Assembly: GCA_008636105.1 (NCBI GenBank)
Contig: VSDH01000023.1
Span: forward strand, 1-46,969
Direction of reading: 5' to 3'
Length of the DNA: 46,969 nt
Origin: Candidatus Scalindua sediminis
GTDB taxonomy: Bacteria > Planctomycetota > Brocadiia > Brocadiales > Scalinduaceae
Below are positions 23,848-31,900 of the stretch, piece after piece. Made by a program: the position numbers and the translations under genes. The notes below the pieces were generated by a model that did no database searches, was not told where the DNA came from, and saw only the letters and a program-made list of their open reading frames with translations. Position 1 is the first letter of the stretch. Each line of letters starts with the position of its first letter.

Positions 23848-24369
23848 ATGGGCATGTTTGGCTTACCGGGAAAAATGGATATTCTTTTTGCGATGGGTAT
23901 TGCAGTAGTCGTAGTCTTTCTTACTGCTGTAATGACTCGACTCTTTCCCGGTCTAGTGTTCACTGAGTTATTTGCGGCTACAACTAGTCTTTTTTTGATT
24001 ATAGTGTCGCTTTCTGCTATTTTCGGGTTTATTGCGTTTCAAGAGTTTTGGAATTTGCTCATTGGCCCGTTATGGGCTCTCTTGCTTAATAATGTTGTAT
24101 CCCCGTTGTTACACTGGGTTATGACTGCGTTAGTCGGCGGGGCCAATTTTTTCACGTTGCAACAAATTGGCTTTCAACGACCGACCCAGTATGTCTTTGA
24201 ATTGAAACCTACGAATTTGTTACCCGTGGCTGAATTTTTTGCCCGCTTTTTCATCGATATTACGGGTGTGACTAATACAACCAGTGGGGAATTGTTGCTT
24301 GGTGGGGCTTTGACAGGCGCTGGGTCAGGCATTCTGGGTGGATTGGGGTCTGGTAGCACTGATGGTTAA
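23848..24369 (+). CDS. multi-pass membrane protein (173 aa)
   Basis: A protein of about 173 residues with three or more hydrophobic segments (FAMGIAVVVVFLTAVMTRLF, LFAATTSLFLIIVSLSAIFGF, LLIGPLWALLLNNVVSPLL) and a glycine-rich C-terminus. GAGGTGAT is 7 bases before ATG 23848, a near-perfect archaeal ribosome binding site, so the upstream GTG is not used. Probably a virion membrane protein. Confidence 0.6.
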   Translation: MGMFGLPGKMDILFAMGIAVVVVFLTAVMTRLFPGLVFTELFAATTSLFLIIVSLSAIFGFIAFQEFWNLLIGPLWALLLNNVVSPLLHWVMTALVGGANFFTLQQIGFQRPTQYVFELKPTNLLPVAEFFARFFIDITGVTNTTSGELLLGGALTGAGSGILGGLGSGSTDG

Positions 24370-24380
24370 CGGGTTTTGGT

Positions 24381-25085
24381 ATGGGCTTTTTCAAAACTTT
24401 CTTTTTCTTATTTGTTGCATTATTAAGTGTAATTTCGGCTTATCTAGATTTAAGATATCCTGGAGCGCAGGTGCAGAACTTTATCGTCAATGTAATGGCC
24501 TGGATCTTTGGGATGCTGTTATTAGTGGGCCATTTTTTTTTTACATGGATTATTAATTCGATCCTCGATGTGATGAAGTTACCGACCATTGGACCACGCT
24601 TTAATTTAGACGATCAAGGCTTTTTGATGTTTGAGGGCTTAGTTTCAGGCTTATTGGTTTTTCGGAAAACGATTGAAGATGCATTAACCATAATTCCGCA
24701 ATTTGGGGTTAATTTTTTGGTTGTTATTCCGATTAATGCTATTTTTGACTATTTCCAAGGCAAAGAGGTCTTTAATACGAAGCTTATAGGTCTTTGGGAA
24801 ATATGGGATGGGACGGATCAAATTCCATTGCCTGATTTGATGCCTGATTTGAAATTTGTTGTGCCGGGCTTACGGGATATTCTAGGCTTACCGGATAAAT
24901 CAGACCATTTAGTGCTTCAAATAGGTGTTACATTGTTTGATTTAGATTTAAATCTTTGGAGCTTTTTAAGCGGTTTGTATGAGTTATTTTTTGAGGCGTT
25001 AGGATTTTCCGCCGATGATACCCTGTATAATGCAGGTGTTTTGTTCTTTTTTGAGGTGTTAGCACTTTATGGTCTTGTCTTCTAA
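24381..25085 (+). CDS. membrane protein (234 aa)
   Basis: A 234-residue protein. Hydrophobic N-terminal helices (TFFFLFVALLSVISAYL, VMAWIFGMLLLVGHFFFTWI), an amphipathic middle and a hydrophobic C-terminus (LFFFEVLALYGLVF). The tightly packed position among other membrane proteins supports a role in envelope assembly. Not recognised. Confidence 0.55.
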   Translation: MGFFKTFFFLFVALLSVISAYLDLRYPGAQVQNFIVNVMAWIFGMLLLVGHFFFTWIINSILDVMKLPTIGPRFNLDDQGFLMFEGLVSGLLVFRKTIEDALTIIPQFGVNFLVVIPINAIFDYFQGKEVFNTKLIGLWEIWDGTDQIPLPDLMPDLKFVVPGLRDILGLPDKSDHLVLQIGVTLFDLDLNLWSFLSGLYELFFEALGFSADDTLYNAGVLFFFEVLALYGLVF

Positions 25086-25305
25086 TATGAAAAATGGTTC
25101 ACTTATGGTGATTGTCTTGATTATTGGCTTTATTGATACGCTGATTCCGATTTTTGTGGATTTGTTTGGAGTGATCACGGTAGCGATAGGCATTGCTGAA
25201 ATTAAGGGGTTGAACTTGGAGGAATTGAAGATCGGTTTATTTCTGTTATTTATCGTGGCTTATCTGTATGGCTTTTTGTTTTTGAGGAACAAGGAAGACG
25301 ACTGA
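25069..25305 (+). CDS. small membrane protein (up to 78 aa)
   Basis: Two transmembrane helices (LMVIVLIIGFIDTLIPIFV and LFLLFIVAYLYGFLFL). ATG 25069 overlaps the previous gene; ATG 25087, just after its stop, is an equally good start. The stop overlaps the next ATG. Confidence 0.5.
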   Translation: MVLSSNMKNGSLMVIVLIIGFIDTLIPIFVDLFGVITVAIGIAEIKGLNLEELKIGLFLLFIVAYLYGFLFLRNKEDD

Positions 25306-25583
25306 TGGTTAATCTGGATTTTGCTTTGCAAATCGTCTTAGGCGGATTCGCAGGCGGAATTGGCATTTGGTTTGTAACTTCATTTGTCCGTCAAATAGGC
25401 ACTTTTGTTTCGGCACATTCGGCCAAATTAGGGGTTTTATTGTTAATATTTGTCTTATTTTGGTTGCTTCTTATTGCATTAGAAGTCAATTGGCTTCAGA
25501 TAGGAGAATTAATGGCGTATTTGGGTATTATATTGTTACTGTTATATTGGATGAGGCGGTTATACAAAAATGATGAAGACTAA
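25305..25583 (+). CDS. small membrane protein (92 aa)
   Basis: A 92-residue protein with three hydrophobic helices (IVLGGFAGGIGIWFVTSF, LGVLLLIFVLFWLLLIAL, ELMAYLGIILLLLYWM) and a charged C-terminus. It overlaps the genes on both sides, so it is translated within the virion operon. Confidence 0.55.
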   Translation: MVNLDFALQIVLGGFAGGIGIWFVTSFVRQIGTFVSAHSAKLGVLLLIFVLFWLLLIALEVNWLQIGELMAYLGIILLLLYWMRRLYKNDED

Positions 25584-27174
25584 ATGGTTAATCGGTTTCA
25601 TGGTGGGAATCTTAGTGGTGAGTTTTTTTACGACTACTATTCCTAGTCGTTCCGATAAGATTAAGGGCTTTTTCTTTGAGGAAGAGGGCTTTATGACTTT
25701 TATGATTATTTATGAGCCGGGGCAAGATGGCTCGCTGGATATTCAAACTGCCCTGGGTATTGATGAGGCGACTTTGCGCTCAGATACCTTTCGGCTTTTT
25801 ATTTCTGGAGGTACCAATGAGCCCAAAAATATCACGGTGAGCATGTATGAAGCGACGGGGTTTCATAATGCTAGTCGCACGCTAAAATATGCCCTTGAGC
25901 CTGTCGCAAGGCAAAAGGGGGTGAATGAACAGGGTAATCAATATTATTATGATGCGGAATTTCAGTTACGTTTGTCTAATCAAACCGAAATTGTTGAAGT
26001 GGAATATGCGAACCGCACTTTTTGGTTTGAACACCGCACGGTAGAATTTTTGTTGCCTCAGACCTTAACCACCGGGGCGATCTTAAGCCAATTGTTGATT
26101 GTGTTTGTGATCGGTATTGTTGTGGCCATTGTGGCTTTTTTTGCTTCCATTGGGCTGTGGTTAAAATATGGCTATGTTCCCTTTCTTCCGTTTTCAGCGA
26201 TTGCGTTGCTTATTATTTTTTCCTTAGCTTCGTTTCTAGGTTTTCTGATTTTTGACTTGAGTTTGGATTTTGACGTAGTGGCCTTTGCGATCCTTCGGAA
26301 TCTGGCGTTTTTTATTGTCATCCCGTTATTTATCATCCTGACCTTTGGCTTTGGCAATGTTATTTCCCTCAAAAGTGGTATGATCAAGAATAAATTGATT
26401 TTTGCCTTGAAATTGGATGACAAGACGAAAGAAATTCGGAAATTACTGAAGAAAGACAAGGTGTTGGAAATAAACGATAATTTGTATCATGTCCATGCCA
26501 AAAATGATTGGCAAGCCTTAAAAGAGTTTGTGCTGGCGTTATTTGGCTATCGTGAGCGGTATTATGGTTGGGAATCCATTGATATACCCGATATGGCGGG
26601 CTATAAATCCGATTTTGAGTTAATATTGAGTTCGGATTATCAGAAACATACAGGGGAATTTTTACCCTTGAAAAAAGTGGGCTGGAAATTATATTTGTTT
26701 CCGCTGTTTGGCTTGATCGGCCTCACTTTGACGGTAATTCTCGATATTAATTTGATTTTGGATGATATTCGGACTTTTTTCTATGCTATCTTTTCGTTTG
26801 TCTTTCTGGCAGGAATAGTGTTAGCGATTAATGATGCGAAAACACAGACCAGCTCGCCGTTTATTAAACTTGATCCGATAGTCGATGAAGAAATACTGGA
26901 ACTGTTACTTAAAATTGATGTAGTGAAACGACTTAAGAAAGAAAAGCGTGAATTACGCTCATCGCTCATGGTAAGCGGCTTAACCGGGAGTCTTGAAGAA
27001 TTAGCCGATATTCAAGCCATCATTTCCGGGGATGACCCGGAGGATATTTTGGCTTGGTTAGTCGATCTGGAAGATCAAAAGGATCAATATTCGGTATCAT
27101 TAGAAGAGATCGATCAAGCAGTGCTTGATAAGAAAAAAGAGCGTACACCGGCTCCTGATAAAACGATTGGGTGA
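25570..27174 (+). CDS. large membrane protein with secreted and cytoplasmic domains (534 aa)
   Basis: Signal-like N-terminus (WLIGFMVGILVVSFFTT), an ~150-residue ectodomain with NIT and NQT glycosylation sites, then about three closely spaced helices from ~170 to 270, a soluble basic domain with a tryptophan-rich stretch, and two more helices (PLFGLIGLTLTVILDINLI, FFYAIFSFVFLAGIVLAI). It ends in a charged helical tail. The ectodomain-membrane-cytosol plan would suit linking the envelope to internal proteins. Not recognised. Confidence 0.55.
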   Translation: MMKTKWLIGFMVGILVVSFFTTTIPSRSDKIKGFFFEEEGFMTFMIIYEPGQDGSLDIQTALGIDEATLRSDTFRLFISGGTNEPKNITVSMYEATGFHNASRTLKYALEPVARQKGVNEQGNQYYYDAEFQLRLSNQTEIVEVEYANRTFWFEHRTVEFLLPQTLTTGAILSQLLIVFVIGIVVAIVAFFASIGLWLKYGYVPFLPFSAIALLIIFSLASFLGFLIFDLSLDFDVVAFAILRNLAFFIVIPLFIILTFGFGNVISLKSGMIKNKLIFALKLDDKTKEIRKLLKKDKVLEINDNLYHVHAKNDWQALKEFVLALFGYRERYYGWESIDIPDMAGYKSDFELILSSDYQKHTGEFLPLKKVGWKLYLFPLFGLIGLTLTVILDINLILDDIRTFFYAIFSFVFLAGIVLAINDAKTQTSSPFIKLDPIVDEEILELLLKIDVVKRLKKEKRELRSSLMVSGLTGSLEELADIQAIISGDDPEDILAWLVDLEDQKDQYSVSLEEIDQAVLDKKKERTPAPDKTIG

Positions 27175-27181
27175 TTGTGAA

Positions 27182-27709
27182 ATGACGAAACAAAGTAATG
27201 TAGAGTTTTTGTCCACGAAAGGGTTTGTCAAGCAATATCCGATGGGTAAGTTGGTAAAAGCGCCGGAAACAGCTCTTTTTATTCATAAATTGCGAGCTAT
27301 TGCATCAATCGTTAAACTTCTGGTGTATAATAAACAAACCAAGCAGACTGAGCGAAAACCCATTAATTATGATAAGTTGCAGCGGATGAAGGCTTGTGTG
27401 ATTATTATGGTGAACATGACGGATCGGGGAGTGCTTAAGTATGGGGCCCGATCATGGGGTGCGGTGCAAACTATTGCGGCCATGGGAGCCGATGAAGCCA
27501 GTGAATTTGATGCCATGAAAGATATAACCGATGAAAAAATTAGCGTTGAGGAATCCCCAACGGAGTCTCAGAACGAAAAGGAAAAGAAGGAAGAAAAGGA
27601 ATCAGAACTTGAACCCGAGTCCGAATCCGAATCTTCAACAGAAGAGGCCACAGAGGAACCTCAATTAGAAACTTCGACTGAAGAGGCAACAGCCGAAAAT
27701 ACGGATTAA
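27182..27709 (+). CDS. protein with acidic low-complexity tail (175 aa)
   Basis: The first ~110 residues form a basic, folded-looking domain (LVKAPETALFIHKLRAIASI, MKACVIIMVNMTDRGVLKYG). The last ~60 residues are almost only Glu, Ser, Thr and Pro (SELEPESESESSTEEATEE). GGGTGATTGTGAA precedes ATG 27182. It overlaps the leader of the ATPase gene. Acidic tails of this kind can chaperone basic DNA-binding proteins, four of which follow downstream (inference). Confidence 0.5.
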   Translation: MTKQSNVEFLSTKGFVKQYPMGKLVKAPETALFIHKLRAIASIVKLLVYNKQTKQTERKPINYDKLQRMKACVIIMVNMTDRGVLKYGARSWGAVQTIAAMGADEASEFDAMKDITDEKISVEESPTESQNEKEKKEEKESELEPESESESSTEEATEEPQLETSTEEATAENTD

Positions 27710-27720
27710 TGGGTGAAAGT

Positions 27721-28785
27721 ATGTCTAAGAGTGTGCAAACCAGTCTAACTTTTGAGGAACGAAATGCTTTTGCTAGTTCTCTTCCGGTGACTGTTGAAAA
27801 TGATGTAAGTTGGTTGTTTTATCAGCTGAAACAGCATGATTTGCCCGATGCATTACAAACCAAACGGATTAATTTACGCTCTTCTAAATATGATCAGTTA
27901 CCGACCTATTATTTGCGCTATCCGCTGAAACGGGCCTTGATCGAAGTCAAAAAAGCCGGATTTTTGCCTGTTATCCTTTTGACCGGGTTTCCGAATACCG
28001 GGAAAACGAGTGTAGGGTTGGGCTTAGCCGACTGGTTTTCGAAAGCGATGGGCTATAGGTTTGATTTAAGCCGATGCTTTTTAATTGGTCGAAATGAAAG
28101 TTTGGTCATTGAAGAGATTAAGAAACGCTTTAAACCGGGTGATTTACTCTTTATTGATGAAATTCAGCATTTTATTCACGGCTATCGGACAACTGCGGAT
28201 GTGAATGTGGAGTTTGGGAAATTCATTGATGCCTGTCGGAAATATGGTATATTAGCCGTTATGGGCACAGCGCCTCGTTTCGATTCGGTGGATCGACCAT
28301 TTGCACAGGAACAGGTGCAAGTCTGGTTGCATGTGAATTGGAAAGGTAATGGCATGAGTCGCTGTTATATTAATGTGAACACTCAGACGGTTACAGGCCG
28401 AGAATTGAAATATACGTCTACGAAGAATGTTTGGTTTAAATGGGCTCCAGACGCTTTGTATGATTATTCCTTGGAAGCCGGGGACACAGAAATTTATGAG
28501 GGGAAATCATTAGGCCGGGAAAATGTCCTTGAGAAGAAGAAGCGGATGAAAAAGGAAGAAAAGAAGAAAGAGTTCTTAAAACGGATTAATATAGTGTTGA
28601 AGGACAAAGACAAGACCGGCTATCAAAAAATTATGACTTTATTACGAATGGGCCTGAATATGAAAAAGACTACGGGCTACCTGCGTCGAACGGGTTATGA
28701 TGTGGATTATGAGTATGTCCAAAGTGTGCGGGATGATTTGGACATGGAAATGATGAAAGAACAGGATGAAGAGACAGAGAATTGA
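27721..28785 (+). CDS. P-loop ATPase, probable virion assembly/packaging NTPase
   Basis: A 354-residue protein. Walker A TGFPNTGKTS at ~90-99, Walker B DLLFIDEIQHF at ~142-152, and a sensor-like strand ending LAVMGTAPRFD. The C-terminal ~90 residues are basic and helical (KKKRMKKEEKKKEFLKR). The position inside the membrane-protein cluster matches the single conserved ATPase of pleomorphic and spindle-shaped archaeal viruses, often of the Zot/AAA type. GGGTGA 7 bases upstream selects ATG 27721. Confidence 0.7.
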   Translation: MSKSVQTSLTFEERNAFASSLPVTVENDVSWLFYQLKQHDLPDALQTKRINLRSSKYDQLPTYYLRYPLKRALIEVKKAGFLPVILLTGFPNTGKTSVGLGLADWFSKAMGYRFDLSRCFLIGRNESLVIEEIKKRFKPGDLLFIDEIQHFIHGYRTTADVNVEFGKFIDACRKYGILAVMGTAPRFDSVDRPFAQEQVQVWLHVNWKGNGMSRCYINVNTQTVTGRELKYTSTKNVWFKWAPDALYDYSLEAGDTEIYEGKSLGRENVLEKKKRMKKEEKKKEFLKRINIVLKDKDKTGYQKIMTLLRMGLNMKKTTGYLRRTGYDVDYEYVQSVRDDLDMEMMKEQDEETEN

Positions 28786-28814
28786 AGAAAAAAAAAAAAA
28801 AAAATTTAGCGGGT

Positions 28815-28985
28815 ATGAATTATATGACTAGTGGCTCAGGGGAAAAGTTGGCAGATAGGCTAGGGTGGGATATGTCCCTAAATGTTAAACAAGTCGCTCT
28901 TCAAGTGAATGACGTTTCATTTGATGCGATTTCGGTGTATTTTGTTTTTAATAGGATTATTTTCCAAGAGTTGAGTAAATCATGA
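28815..28985 (+). CDS. small hypothetical protein (56 aa)
   Basis: A 56-residue frame (MNYMTSGSGEKLADRL) between the ATPase and the spike gene, whose ATG overlaps its stop. A run of 17 A precedes it and makes the upstream part of the frame meaningless lysines. Weak evidence; it may only carry the spike's ribosome binding region. Confidence 0.3.
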   Translation: MNYMTSGSGEKLADRLGWDMSLNVKQVALQVNDVSFDAISVYFVFNRIIFQELSKS

Positions 28986-31900
28986 GAAAAATCGCTTTAA
29001 TTATAATTATCGTTTTAGGAATTTCAATAATTTCAAATTTAAGTTTAGATCAAGATCAAGATCAAGATCAAGATCAAGATCAAGATCAAGATCAAGATCA
29101 AGATGAAAATATTAAGACAGATCATAGTGAAGTGATAGAACCGGATGAATTTGTCCCAGAACCGGAGGTAATACAATCTGTGGTAGAACCAAAAGCTGTA
29201 TCATCTTTTTGGGAATCCCGTGAAAATGTTAGAGTAGATTATGCTAGTCAAAATAAAACGACTAAACAGCTTGATATTGTTGAATCCGATCTTGCATATC
29301 AATCGGTATTTGATGCTACTAGTGATGGGGCTGATGACATTTATGGTATTTATGTCGACAAGGGAAGGAACATCTGGTTGGCAGATACTTATAGTGGTAA
29401 TGGCTGGATTATGCAATATGATAGCTCAGGCACTTTTATCCAAAAATGGGGTGTAGGGAATACTCAACCTGTTGGGCTATTTGTAGATCGATCTGATTAT
29501 GTGTATGTCGCTGAGGTTGCTAATGATTCTGTAGCAAAATATTCTTATGCAGGAGTATTACAATTATCTATTGTTGGCTTAGCTGATCCTTTCGATGTGG
29601 TAGTAGATTCTTCTGGAAATATTTTTATTGCCGAAGATGGCGTAGGTCATAAACATATTCATAAGTATGATTCTACGGGAACATTGGTTACTACTTTTGG
29701 AGGTGGTTCTTATAATAGAGCCTTATGTTTTGATAGAGATGAAATAATCTATGCGATAGATGCAGGAGGTTCATGGGAAATAGAAATGTGGACAACGGCC
29801 GGTGCTTCAGCTGGAACATTGGCAAGTTTCTCAGATAGTGGGGAATATAATTTAGGCCAATTTCCTAGTTCTTGTGCAGTAGATGCTAAAGGTAATGTTT
29901 ATATCGGTTCTTATTCTGCTGCAACGGGAATCCAAGTAGTAGATAAAGATGGGAATTGGGTGACAAGGATTGATGATTATCTAAATGCTACCGGTCATCC
30001 TATTAATTTCGGCGATGCATTAACGGTTGGTGCATCAGCAGATGGTAAAATAATTATAGCTAATGTTTATAGTGAAGAATTGGCTATATTTGAAACTATA
30101 CCTATACATTCTAATTATGCAGGAGAATTACCATTAATTGACGATGGGGAAGATGTAGTTTTTACTATAGATACAGGCATAGAGATACCTGTAATATCTA
30201 GAGAATACAAATTCACGATGTTTGATACTCCTGATCCAGCGTCAGGAGGAATAAAATTTTCTTGGTATGGGGCTGGTTCTGGTCTCTATGACCAAATTAT
30301 AGATTCAACCTTAGAATTGACAAGTATTCCTGCTAATTATGGTGGATCAGAATTAATTTTAACTTTGACACTAAGAGCTACCCGAGCTGGTTTAGTTTCT
30401 GAATTAAAACTATTCGATACACTAAATAATGTTTATTTAACCGATACGGATACAAGTGCTATTGCTTGGAATGCCGCTTATTCCTTTTATTTCGTATTTG
30501 TAGATTTTGTTTGGGTAGAATCTACAGAATATACCAGTCAAATTAAATCTGAACAGCGTTATAAAGATTTTGGAATATTTGAACATAAAATAGAATTTTT
30601 TGTGCCGGATTATAGAACAGAAGTAACTATTTATGCCCCTTTGTCATGGAATTATACTAGTATAGAACCTAGTGCTACTGTAGCACTTACTAGTAATAAT
30701 TATGTTGTAACTAATACATTACCTGTTATTTATACCGTTAGATTTGCAAGTGGTGTTGGTTTTGGTCGGGATTATACCAGACAAAAACAAATTCTCGCTA
30801 TTGATGATAAATCAGAAGACTATCTTTCAAATATAGGATTTGAAACCGGGTGGCAGGAGGATTGGGGAGTAGTAAATCATGATTATTGGAGTAAAAGTTT
30901 GAATTCATCTATTGTTCATTCTGGTATTAATTCATTAAGGTTAGAAAGTGCTTCAAGTCTTCCGGGTGGTGAGGCTGATCTTGATAATTCTCCAAATAGT
31001 TTGCCAAACGGAGAATATTATGTATCATTCGATTTTTATCGTGAGACTTCAGGTTGGATTTCTTTTTATAATTGGAATGGTGCATGGTCTAATGATCCTT
31101 TAGATACAACAATTGGTCGTTGGATACATTATAGTGCTTTTATAGAAATTGATGGAACATCAGCAGGACAAAATGTTATTATTTTAACTACTGCAACAGA
31201 TCAAGTAATTTTTATTGATAATTATAAAATATTTAAAGCCAATCCAGAAATTAAGACAACTAGTAGTAGTGAAAGCACTATTACTGCTCAGTTCAATTAT
31301 TGGACATCTTATGGGCTTTTTCCAGCCAATAATGAGAATGCCACTTTGCAGATTAGAGATAGGACAGCTAATACTTTAGTGGATTCTTATTCTGTGGATA
31401 CTGATGTTAATGGTGAAATTACTTGGATTTGGAAGGGTGTTTTACAAGAAAAAGAATATGAATTGAGGGCTACTGCTTGGGATTCATATTGGAATAGCAT
31501 TTCACAATCTTCAGAAGTATTTGATGAATTAAGTGAATTTTCTTGTGGTGGTTCGTGTGCAGCGTATGCAGAAGCTATTGAAACGTCTAATGTCAAAACT
31601 GGAGATGATGCTGTTCACGTTTATGATTGGACAGAAGATGTTAGATATATTAATATCAATCCAGCTGAAATTGGAGATTTTGACTTAACAAAAGCTGATT
31701 ATTTTTATTTTGATCTATATTCACCAGAGGATACTGGTTATATTACTCAATTCTTATTTCGTGATGGTGGTGGTGATTATTTTGCTTGGCAACCAGATAC
31801 AAGTTATGAAATAGGCTGGAATACAATTACTTTATCAACAGATACCAGTTTAGTTTGGATAGAAGTTGGCACTGCGGTAGGTGAAACGAATAATTTCTAT

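Noticed and set aside
27125..27181. Longer start for the acidic-tail protein
   Set aside because: It would overlap the previous gene, and the GGGTGATTGTGAA site clearly points to ATG 27182.
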